A stretch of 29,419 nt of DNA. Origin: JAFGSG01 sp964626055. GTDB taxonomy: Bacteria > Spirochaetota > UBA4802 > JAFGDQ01. Of this stretch, positions 9,403 to 16,402 are shown one piece after another (the stretch's first letter is position 1; each line of letters begins with the position of its first letter). A program made the position numbers and the translations under genes. The stretch lies in contig CAZVDF010000041.1 in assembly GCA_964626055.1 (NCBI GenBank), forward strand, positions 1-29,419. The letters run 5' to 3'. The notes beneath the pieces were generated by a model. That model was not told where the DNA came from, did not search any database, and saw only the letters and a list, made by a program, of their open reading frames with translations.

Positions 9403-9502
9403 NNNNNNNNNNNNNNNNNNNNNNNNNNNNNNNNNNNNNNNNNNNNNNNNNNNNNNNNNNNNNNNNNNNNNNNNNNNNNNNNNNNNNNNNNNNNNNNNNN
9501 NN
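9403..9502. other. Assembly gap (100 Ns)
   Basis: Exactly 100 undetermined bases, the usual placeholder for a scaffold join of unknown length. It removes the end of the XRE-cupin gene and the start of the leader of the trehalose gene. True distance and content here are unknown. Confidence 0.98.
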
Positions 9503-10056
9503 AGGAAAATAGGCGGCATCCCGGATATTATAAAAAAAGATTCCTCGGCCGAATGAGTAGTAATTTTACAGGGGACATAGGATTTAAAATTAATAGAATC
9601 GCCGTGCGTTAATTCGAATGTTTCGGAGTTATCGATGTTTATTTTTATCTTCCCATTAATTATATATATAATTCTCTCTCCGTTTACTTCTTCATCGGTC
9701 GTTGCCACTTCTACGGAAGCGCCGGTATGCATTTTAACCATAAATGATTCGAGCGCGTTATTTTGTAATTTGGATGCAAGCAGTGTAAGCGTATAACCGC
9801 GATCCTGGTCCCTGATTGTTTCCGCCTCGTTATTCCGCAAAAGGATATATCTTTTCTGCTCCACCTGTTTAAAGAATTCGGAAAGATTAATGGCATAAAA
9901 TCTTAACAGGTCTTCCAGCGATTTAAGCGAAGGAGTTATTTTCCCGTTCTCGATCTGCGACAGCAGGCTTGCCGTGATATTGATTTTTGAAGCTACCTGC
10001 TTCAAAGTATATTTTTTCTTCAGCCGGATTTTCTTTAGAAACTGTCCTTTATCCAT
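9503..10056 (-). CDS. XRE-family regulator with cupin domain, 3' end in gap
   Basis: Transcriptional regulator with an N-terminal HTH_3/XRE domain (about 6-60; YTLKQVASKINITASLLSQI) and a C-terminal cupin_2 domain (about 105-182; GERIIYIINGKIKI). Such proteins usually sense a small molecule through the cupin and repress or activate nearby genes. The visible reading frame runs into the gap just after SGMPPIF. Its paralog at 24681 stops right after SGTPPIF, so only a residue or two is probably missing; the codon at the gap edge begins CT and reads Leu. The apparent continuation on the far side of the gap is chance. The ATG at 10056 has no obvious Shine-Dalgarno. Position suggests control of the adjoining trehalose genes. 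Confidence 0.88.
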
Positions 10057-10143
10057 GTTCTTATATCGAGGTTCTTTATAGGAATTGCTGTTCCGCCCGG
10101 TCGGAAATTATAAAACGAAAATACTATAAAATGCGATAAGTCG

Positions 10144-10506
10144 TCAGTTAAATATCGAATTATATATGAACCATATAACCGATCCGGCGCCGAAAAAAAT
10201 TAATGATTTGCTGAATCTGTCATTTTTGCGTTTATGCCGTTTCAAACTAATTAATATGCCTGCAAAACAAATAGCCGCTACCAGTATCAGAACTATATTT
10301 GCATATATAATCAAAGATGGATCGCCTTTATAGCTTTCTGCCACGCTGAATCTCATGTCATATAGACTCGCGTCTCTTGGTTTCGAATTAACATGGAGGA
10401 AAATCACGATAGTGATCAATAGCCATGATATACCGGCAAATATGCTGATCGCCCTTGTTATTAAATCCGGCCCGCGTCTTCTGTTGCTGGTTTTATTTAC
10501 AGGCAT
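10144..10506 (-). CDS. Small hypothetical membrane protein
   Basis: About 120 residues; I do not recognise the family. From the ATG at 10506 it has a basic N-terminus (KTSNRRR), a first hydrophobic segment (ISIFAGISWLLITIVIFL), a polar loop with SKPRDASLYDMRF, a second segment (LIIYANIVLILVAAICFAGILI), a basic loop (KRHKRKND) and a third short one (LIFFGAGSVIWFIYNSIF). Three transmembrane helices are therefore likely. The open frame reaches a TTG at 10545, but the ATG is preceded by AGG at a suitable distance. It sits on the same strand upstream of the XRE-cupin gene and may share its promoter. No function can be assigned. Confidence 0.65.
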   Translation of the reverse strand: MPVNKTSNRRRGPDLITRAISIFAGISWLLITIVIFLHVNSKPRDASLYDMRFSVAESYKGDPSLIIYANIVLILVAAICFAGILISLKRHKRKNDRFSKSLIFFGAGSVIWFIYNSIFN

Positions 10507-10563
10507 TTTAAACCTATAGAAAGCATTATAACCTGAAATCGTCAAAAATTACTTAACGTGCCT

Positions 10564-10662
10564 TTATAAAAATATCTTTGCAAGCACAAGTAATGCGACC
10601 ATTATAAGGGCGCCAATTATCAATCTTACCCAATCGTTCTTCAACGCGACCTCCGGTGTCAT
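10564..10662 (-). CDS. Putative 32-residue single-pass membrane peptide
   Basis: A short open frame from ATG at 10660-10662 to TAA at 10564. It reads a charged N-terminus (MTPEVALKNDWVRL) followed by a hydrophobic helix (IIGALIMVALLVLAKIFL) ending at the stop. This charge-then-helix layout is typical of small membrane proteins. It lies 57 bases upstream of the other small membrane gene on the same strand. The ribosome binding site is poor, so chance is not excluded. Confidence 0.35.
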   Translation of the reverse strand: MTPEVALKNDWVRLIIGALIMVALLVLAKIFL

Positions 10663-10787
10663 ATAAAGTGTTTATAAAATCGATATGTTCATTCTTATTA
10701 AGAATATTTTAATTATATTTTAAAAATACAACCATTTTTTTAATTTAAAATAAAATTTTTTTTAGTCAGGCAGGCTTTCTTTTAATC

Positions 10788-10815
10788 TTGACAAAACGTT
10801 AAAAATCAGAATAAT
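10788..10815 (+). promoter_or_regulatory. Predicted sigma70-type promoter for DUF5752-treT-glgA
   Basis: TTGACA at 10788-10793, a 16-base spacer, then AATAAT at 10810-10815 (five of six matches to TATAAT), about 70 bases before the DUF5752 start. It lies in the 222-base divergent spacer between the two halves of the trehalose locus, a natural place for a shared operator. Confidence 0.5.
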
Positions 10816-10884
10816 AATTGATACGTACCTGTGTGAAAAGCATTTGATATTTGTAGAAATATATTATTTCGGTAACCATAAACT

Positions 10885-11541
10885 ATGAGCGAAGGTTTTA
10901 ATATAAAAGATTGCGCTCTTATAGCGATCTCGACAGGGGAAAAAGCGCAAAACCTTAGAGAACTTAGCAATATCCTTAAAACAACCCACGCTGGTTGCCT
11001 TTATTTCCATTTCTGGGGCGGCCGTCTGCGGCCGGATTACGACGACCCGGAATATCAAAACGACTTCGCTATCTGGGCTTCAAGATACCTCCGCAACCCG
11101 AAACTTGCCGAACAGTTGTCTCTTATAGATCCTAACAGGTTTAAAAGCATTGATGCGCTCCGCCAGGAAGTCGTTGAAATAATAGAAGAGCGCTTATATG
11201 AATCGGAGCATGTGCCGTGGGTCAAAACAGGACAGGAATTCCATTTCAGAAGATCGCAGATCGTTATATTCGATACGGGCGTCTGGGTGAAGCAGCCGGA
11301 AGAGTTTATCGATAAAATACCGAAAATGTCGCTCGGAAGCATTTTTTATCATTTTATAGATTCAAGGCGCAGAACTGCCGAAAGCAAAAACGATTTTTCC
11401 ATCTGGCTGGCAGCCGAATACGGAGAAAAATATGCGCAATTGATTTACCAGCTCGATAACATCGATCCGTATTTCACGACTTTAAGCGAGCTGCGAAGAA
11501 ATATAAATGAAGTGTTTCAGAAATATATATCTGTTTTATGA
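10885..11541 (+). CDS. DUF5752 family protein
   Basis: A 218-residue cytosolic protein I recognise as DUF5752, a family of unknown function often next to TreT-type or other alpha-glucan glycosyltransferases. The N-terminus has FNIKDCALIAISTGEKAQNL. The protein seems to be an internal duplication: the first half carries LYFHFWGGRLR, NDFAIW and LIDPNRFKSIDALR, and the second half carries IFYHFIDSRRR, NDFSIW and NIDPYFTTLSELR in the same order and spacing. The middle has ESEHVPW and EFHFRRSQIVIFDTG. No catalytic motif of a known enzyme class is seen. It is the first gene of a plus-strand set with treT and glgA, 112 bases before treT. A role in regulating or assisting trehalose/glycogen synthesis is plausible but unproven. 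Confidence 0.85.
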   Translation: MSEGFNIKDCALIAISTGEKAQNLRELSNILKTTHAGCLYFHFWGGRLRPDYDDPEYQNDFAIWASRYLRNPKLAEQLSLIDPNRFKSIDALRQEVVEIIEERLYESEHVPWVKTGQEFHFRRSQIVIFDTGVWVKQPEEFIDKIPKMSLGSIFYHFIDSRRRTAESKNDFSIWLAAEYGEKYAQLIYQLDNIDPYFTTLSELRRNINEVFQKYISVL

Positions 11542-11653
11542 GAAAAAGCTTACGTCCGGGCGATACATTTAAGTATTCGCGGATTCAGCCGAAAGCCGTT
11601 TCTGAAGAAACCGGAAAGTACTTTTTCTGAAAACTGACGGATAAAGAGGTATA

Positions 11654-12904
11654 ATGGAAAGTCTTCTTGAACAGTACGCACGCGTTGTCGGGGATGATGT
11701 AATCGGCCACCTTAAACAGCTGGCAGCCCCTTTAAAGGGTATGAAAATTCTGCACATCAATTCCACGAAGGAAGGCGGCGGTGTTGCGGAAATACTGAAC
11801 CAGCTTATTCCTTTAAAGAGAGAACTTGAAATAGATGCCGAGTGGGAAATAATAACAGGAGGGAAAGATTTTTACCAGTGCACGAAAAAGATGCATAACG
11901 CCTTGCAGGGAAATCAGGAAAACATATCAAACATTCTTTTAAAAACCTACGAAGAAACGAATCGTGAAAATTACGAACGCCTGGAATCCAGGCTTAAAGA
12001 TGCGGATTTAGTATTCATTCACGATCCGCAGCCCGCCCCCCTGCTGCATTTTTGCGGCGAGAGAAAAGGCAGGTGGATCTGGCGATGCCATATTGACGTA
12101 AGCCATCCATACAGGCCCGTATGGAAGTATATGCGCGAATTCATAAAAATATATAATGCCAGCATATGGTCGCTCGATACCTTTGTTCAGCAGCTTAATC
12201 ATCCGCAGTATCTGATCCCTCCAAGCATCGATCCGCTGAGCGAAAAAAATATCGACCTGCCGGAAAAGGAAATATCCGCTTTTCTGAATAAATGGAACAT
12301 CAAAAGAGATATTCCGGTAATAACTCAGGTTTCCCGTTTCGACCGTTTTAAAGATCCTATCGGGGTGATCCAGAGCTACAGGCTTATCAAGAATTATATT
12401 CCGGTACAGCTTGTCCTTGCAGGAGGGGGAGCGACGGACGATCCCGAGGGGCAGCAGGTATTGAGCGAGGTCAGGGCTTTCGCGGGCGATGATCCGGACA
12501 TACATATCCTTGAGCTGCCCCCGGACGCGCACCGCGAGATCAATGCTCTTCAGCGCGGCTCGGATATTATCGTTCAGAAGTCGATCAAAGAAGGATTCGG
12601 ATTAACGGTGACCGAAGGCCTGTGGAAGGGCAAGCCTGTAATAGGAGGAGACACCGGCGGCATACGCCTGCAGATAATGAACCATTATTGCGGATTCAGG
12701 GTGAATACTCCCGAAGGCGCCGCCCTTCGCATTCGTTATCTGCTGAAACATCCTGAAATCATGCAAACCATGGGGAAAAACGCACACGAGTTCGTCCTCG
12801 AGAATTTTTTAATCACCCGCCAGCTGCGGGAATACCTAACTTTAATCGTCGCTCTTTTATACGGTTCAGATGATACCATTGAGCTTACGCTGCCCGGGAA
12901 TTAA
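11654..12904 (+). CDS. treT: Trehalose synthase TreT (GT4 family)
   Basis: A 416-residue retaining glycosyltransferase of the GT4 fold that matches trehalose glycosyltransferring synthase, which joins NDP-glucose and glucose into trehalose reversibly. Seen: LHINSTKEGGGVAEILNQLIPL (GGG at 41-43, the nucleotide-sugar loop), DLVFIHDPQPAPL, WRCHIDVSHP, ITQVSRFDRFKDPIGVI at the start of the second Rossmann domain, and EGFGLTVTEGLWKGKPVIGG with the paired glutamates typical of GT4. The ATG has GAGGT at a good distance. It ends 18 bases before the preferred glgA start. With the fused synthase/phosphatase on the other side of the locus, the cell has two chemically distinct trehalose routes. Confidence 0.9.
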   Translation: MESLLEQYARVVGDDVIGHLKQLAAPLKGMKILHINSTKEGGGVAEILNQLIPLKRELEIDAEWEIITGGKDFYQCTKKMHNALQGNQENISNILLKTYEETNRENYERLESRLKDADLVFIHDPQPAPLLHFCGERKGRWIWRCHIDVSHPYRPVWKYMREFIKIYNASIWSLDTFVQQLNHPQYLIPPSIDPLSEKNIDLPEKEISAFLNKWNIKRDIPVITQVSRFDRFKDPIGVIQSYRLIKNYIPVQLVLAGGGATDDPEGQQVLSEVRAFAGDDPDIHILELPPDAHREINALQRGSDIIVQKSIKEGFGLTVTEGLWKGKPVIGGDTGGIRLQIMNHYCGFRVNTPEGAALRIRYLLKHPEIMQTMGKNAHEFVLENFLITRQLREYLTLIVALLYGSDDTIELTLPGN

Positions 12905-12922
12905 TTGCCACAGACCAGGGAA

Positions 12923-14395
12923 ATGTCGAATTCTTTAAAGATAATAATTGCATCTTCTGAGTGCGCGCCGTTTGCCAAGACAGGCGGACTGGGAGACGTC
13001 GTCGGTTCACTGCCGGTATTTTTAAAGAAGCTCGGCCATGATGTCCGCATTGTCATCCCCCGGTATTCGTTTATCGATAAAAAAAAATACAGATTAAAAC
13101 CTGTAAAAAAACAAATGCATATTCCCATGGGCGGTGTCACAGAGCAATGCGGCGTATTTACGACAAATTTAAATGATAACGTACCTGTTTACTTGATTGA
13201 ACACGATTATTATAACAGGCCGGGTATTTATCATGACAATGAATTTCATGATTATGACGATAATCCGAAGCGGTTCGCTTTTTTATCAAGAGCCGCGATC
13301 GAATTATGCCGGGCAATAAATTTTAAGCCGGATATTATCCATTCGAATGACTGGCATACCGCCGTTATCCCCGCATATTTAAAAAAACTGTACAATAATG
13401 ATTCTTTTTTTATAAATACAGTAGGTGTTTTGACAATTCATAATATTGCATATCAGGGAAGATATGCAAAATATTATTACGATTACACAGGCCTGCCGGA
13501 GGAAGATTACGCGCCCGATAGATTTGAATGCCTCGGAGCCGTTAATTTTTTAAAAGGCGGCATATATTATGCTGATATGATTAATACGGTCAGCCGCGGA
13601 TACGCATCGGAAACCAGAACCGCTGAGGGCGGATACGGCATGGAAAGTTTTCTGAAAGCAAAAGGCGCAAATTATATAGGGATTCTGAACGGTGCCGACT
13701 ATTCGGAATGGGATCCTGCGATTGATAAATTGATTCCGGCAAATTACGATTTAAATGATATGGAAGGAAAGCTTATCTGTAAAAAAGCGCTTAAAAAAAA
13801 ATTAGGTTTAAAGCAGGCAGATAAAACTCCTATCGTAGGCATTATCAGCAGATTCGTTGAGCAAAAGGGCCTGTATATGCTGTCTGAATGCATTGAGGAT
13901 ATTGTGAATAATATGGATATCCAGTTTGCCATATTGGGATCGGGCGACGGCCGGCTTGAAGAATATTTCGGCATTTTACCGAAGCAATATACCGGTAAAA
14001 TTGGATCTTATATCGGCTATAATAATGAGCTTGCCCATTTAATCGAAGCGGGCAGCGACTTTTTTTTAATGCCGTCTCTGTACGAACCGTGTGGACTGAA
14101 CCAGATTTACTCAATGAAATACGGCGCTCTTCCGATCGTCCGGGCTACGGGAGGCCTTGACGAAACCGTTGAAGATTATGATCCGGATACGGGTGAAGGC
14201 ACTGGTTTTAAATTTCTTGAACCGGGCAGTAAAGCTGTTTATAATATTGTTAAACTGGCTCTGCTGGTATATAGTAATAAAAATCATCTCAGTAAACTTA
14301 TTAAAAATGCAATGAAACAGCATTTTTCATGGGAGGAAAGCGCGAAGGAATATGAAAAGCTGTATATTAAGGCAATTAAAAATAAGAGAACGTGA
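12923..14395 (+). CDS. glgA: Glycogen (starch) synthase GlgA, GT5
   Basis: About 490 residues, normal for bacterial GlgA, which extends alpha-1,4-glucan from ADP-glucose. Seen: SSECAPFAKTGGLGDVVGSLP with the substrate-binding KTGGLGDV (19-26), HSNDWHTAVIPAYLK, VLTIHNIAYQGRY, GIISRFVEQKGLYML, and the C-terminal catalytic stretch PSLYEPCGLNQIYSMKYGALPIVRATGGLDETV. I place the start at the ATG at 12923, which gives the family's usual N-terminus. A TTG at 12905 right after the treT stop is an alternative with GGGAA upstream. No branching enzyme, glgC or phosphorylase is in the window. Convergent with the helical-protein gene, 33 bases away. Confidence 0.95.
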   Translation: MSNSLKIIIASSECAPFAKTGGLGDVVGSLPVFLKKLGHDVRIVIPRYSFIDKKKYRLKPVKKQMHIPMGGVTEQCGVFTTNLNDNVPVYLIEHDYYNRPGIYHDNEFHDYDDNPKRFAFLSRAAIELCRAINFKPDIIHSNDWHTAVIPAYLKKLYNNDSFFINTVGVLTIHNIAYQGRYAKYYYDYTGLPEEDYAPDRFECLGAVNFLKGGIYYADMINTVSRGYASETRTAEGGYGMESFLKAKGANYIGILNGADYSEWDPAIDKLIPANYDLNDMEGKLICKKALKKKLGLKQADKTPIVGIISRFVEQKGLYMLSECIEDIVNNMDIQFAILGSGDGRLEEYFGILPKQYTGKIGSYIGYNNELAHLIEAGSDFFLMPSLYEPCGLNQIYSMKYGALPIVRATGGLDETVEDYDPDTGEGTGFKFLEPGSKAVYNIVKLALLVYSNKNHLSKLIKNAMKQHFSWEESAKEYEKLYIKAIKNKRT

Positions 14396-14428
14396 CCTTC
14401 TTAACTAACGCGATATTCCCAGATAAAT

Positions 14429-14863
14429 TCAATCCGCAGTCTGTTTGAATTTTTCTTTAGCTTTTGTTATTGAATCCTTTAAAACACTCAGTGCTGACCT
14501 AGTGCCTATCCTGAGCTCATCGGCCGCTTCTCTGCCGGCCTTTTTCAGGTCTTTTATTTTTGCATTCAATTCGTCAATTTTAGGCCGTATGTTATTGATA
14601 ATTTCCTCATATTCTTTTCTGGCGTCTTCTTTTCCTTTTGCCTTTAGCTCTTTCATTTTGGATTCCCATTCCCTGACCTGTGATTCCAGATCGGTGCCGG
14701 CTTTTTGCAGACTTTCGTCAATATGCGCCCGCAGAGAATTTGCAGTCTCATCATATTTTGTCTTGGCCTCGGATTTAAGTTTAAAGCTCATGTCGTCTAT
14801 TTTATTGCCCAACTCTCCGAGTTGTATTTCAATCTTTTCGAAAAAATCTTTAGCAGGTTTCAT
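14429..14863 (-). CDS. Helical, charged cytosolic protein, function unknown
   Basis: A 144-residue protein with no signal peptide and no membrane segment. It is almost entirely predicted helix, rich in Lys, Glu, Asp and Ala with few aromatics (for example KMKELKAKGKEDARKEYEEI), and resembles apolipoprotein-like or coiled-coil proteins. Translation is well supported by AAGGAGG ending about ten bases before the ATG. No family is recognised. Because it is next to trehalose and glycogen genes, a stress-protectant (LEA-like) role comes to mind, but I see no clear 11-residue LEA repeat. Coiled-coil scaffold is equally possible. Confidence 0.7.
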   Translation of the reverse strand: MKPAKDFFEKIEIQLGELGNKIDDMSFKLKSEAKTKYDETANSLRAHIDESLQKAGTDLESQVREWESKMKELKAKGKEDARKEYEEIINNIRPKIDELNAKIKDLKKAGREAADELRIGTRSALSVLKDSITKAKEKFKQTAD

Positions 14864-14935
14864 TTTATTTTTTCCTCCTTAAAATTTTTATCGATTAAAA
14901 TATAACAGATATAAATATTAAGTCAAGTAAATACA

Positions 14936-15063
14936 TTATTTCATCAACTTGCTTTCTTTAATAAGGATGTCACACTGCGGAAAAGGTATTTCCACTCCGG
15001 TTTCTTTAAATTTTTTAAAAATCGCATAATATAGATGGCTCAGCAATACTGCTTTCGCGGCTA
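14936..15063 (-). pseudogene. C-terminal remnant of an MscS-family channel gene
   Basis: Read on the minus strand up to a TAA at 14936-14938, the frame gives LLSHLYYAIFKKFKETGVEI then PFPQCDILIKE. This is the characteristic extreme C-terminus of small-conductance mechanosensitive channels (YAIFKKFKEAGIEIPFPQ type). Directly upstream the frame meets a stop at about 15064-15066, and I find no further MscS sequence before the next gene. The whole pore and beta domain are thus missing: a deletion remnant. It is not a copy of the intact MscS at 17607, whose end reads FAYPTRTVYVE. Confidence 0.7.
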
Positions 15064-15202
15064 GTCAATCTTTTTTCAGAACATATTATTTTAAATGATT
15101 CGTAATATCGTTTTTATCGATTTTCTTCCTGAAAAGGCGTAAATTTTCGTAAGACAAAATTTTAATATAATTAAAAAAATTTTAAAATTATTTAAATTTT
15201 TT

Positions 15203-15231
15203 TTGACTGTATAATTCTTTTAATGTAATAT
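15203..15231 (+). promoter_or_regulatory. Predicted promoter of the first OmpA gene
   Basis: TTGACT at 15203-15208, 17-base spacer, TAATAT at 15226-15231, forty bases before the start codon. The -10 match is modest (four of six). Confidence 0.4.
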
Positions 15232-15271
15232 ATTAATACACTGGGATTGCCTTTTTTGAAGGAGGATTAAA

Positions 15272-16336
15272 ATGAAAAATTGTAATAAACTTTTTTATTT
15301 ATTAAAAAAGAACAATTGTATTTTCTTCTTTTCTCTTCTAATACTGCCATGTCTTCCCGTCTCACTGAATGCCGACTTGTTTTACTGGCCGAGCGAATAC
15401 CATTCTTTATACAGCGAGAAGGTCGCCCTGGAGCTTGAACTCAAGGCTTTAAAGGATCGATTTGTCAATGAACGGACAAATTTAAATAACAGGATTAATG
15501 AACTTGAAAGAAACATAGACGATTTAAAGAATAAGCTGGCACTTTCGGAAAAGACGAGGGAAGAAGAAAAGAATGCGTTACAGGGCAGAGTAAAGGAACT
15601 TGAGAAGGTCAGAGATATTTTACAGAAGAAAAGCGGTGAAAGAGAGAAGCAACTGGTTCAGGAAAACAGGAATCTACAGAAAAAATCAAGGGAAGAGAAC
15701 GAAAGACTGCGCGATGAACTTCAGAGAGAAAGGGAATCAAAAATACTTGAACTGGCAAAACTGAAAGAAAGTTATGAAAAAAGAATATCAGACCTTGAAA
15801 CAAGGCTCGCAAACGCCACGAACGAATTATCGGACATTAAAAAGCTGAGCGAATCTCAGAAAAAAGAACTGGAGAGAATGTCAACGCAGGCAAACGAACT
15901 CGAAAAACAGCTGGAAGATGAAATAAAAAAGGGGCAAATACGCTTAAAACGCACTCATGAAAAATTAATAATTAATATCGATGAAAAAATATGCTTCGAT
16001 ACCGGCAGGGCCGATCTTAAAAAAGACGTTTTGAATGCTCTTGATAAAATTTCAAAAATACTTTCGGATTACCCTGAAAATTCAATAATGATAGAAGGGC
16101 ATACGGACAATGTTCCAATAAGCAATGTAAGGTTCAGGGACAACTGGCAGCTTTCCACCGAACGGGCGCTTGCTGTTTTGAATCATCTTTTAAAGAATAC
16201 CAGTCTTGATCCTGTCCGGCTTGCGGCTGTAGGTTACGGAGAATATCATCCGTTGGTATCTAATGACACACCCGAGAATAAAGCCCTGAACCGGAGAGTT
16301 GACATCGTCGTCATTCCGAGGCTTAGCCAGAATTAA
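15272..16336 (+). CDS. Coiled-coil OmpA-family peptidoglycan-binding protein
   Basis: A 354-residue envelope protein. The N-terminal signal sequence spans about 1-36 (KKNNCIFFFSLLILPCLPVSLNA). A long Lys/Glu-rich coiled coil runs over about 45-225, followed by an OmpA/MotB C-terminal domain (about 235-350) with CFDTGRADLKKDVLNAL, EGHTDNVPIS (from 275) and NRRVDIVV. The domain normally binds diaminopimelate of peptidoglycan via the conserved Asp and Arg. The coiled coil could span the periplasm. No outer-membrane beta barrel is present. GGAGGA precedes the ATG. Its tandem neighbour 66 bases downstream has the same coiled-coil plus OmpA plan with a lipoprotein anchor, suggesting a duplicated pair in one operon. 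Confidence 0.9.
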   Translation: MKNCNKLFYLLKKNNCIFFFSLLILPCLPVSLNADLFYWPSEYHSLYSEKVALELELKALKDRFVNERTNLNNRINELERNIDDLKNKLALSEKTREEEKNALQGRVKELEKVRDILQKKSGEREKQLVQENRNLQKKSREENERLRDELQRERESKILELAKLKESYEKRISDLETRLANATNELSDIKKLSESQKKELERMSTQANELEKQLEDEIKKGQIRLKRTHEKLIINIDEKICFDTGRADLKKDVLNALDKISKILSDYPENSIMIEGHTDNVPISNVRFRDNWQLSTERALAVLNHLLKNTSLDPVRLAAVGYGEYHPLVSNDTPENKALNRRVDIVVIPRLSQN

Positions 16337-16402
16337 GTCATTCAATAAAATTCTTTTCAGGTATGAAAAGTAACTCTATTAATAATTAAAGGAGGTGGCA
16401 AA

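Larger units (their letters stand above)
14864..15271. other. Spacer holding mscS remnant and OmpA promoter region
   Basis: Apart from the mscS fragment and the predicted promoter before 15272, the remaining AT-rich DNA shows no gene. The sequence at 15065-15200 gives no recognisable continuation of MscS in any minus frame I checked. Confidence 0.5.

Noticed and set aside
9379..9502. Apparent extension of the XRE-cupin frame through the Ns
   Set aside because: The frame across undetermined bases is artificial; the paralog stops right where the gap starts.
14425..14452. AAATTCAA...TTGAATTT hairpin followed by TTCTTT as glgA terminator
   Set aside because: The stem is almost all A-T with a 12-base loop, so stability would be low, and it overlaps the convergent gene.
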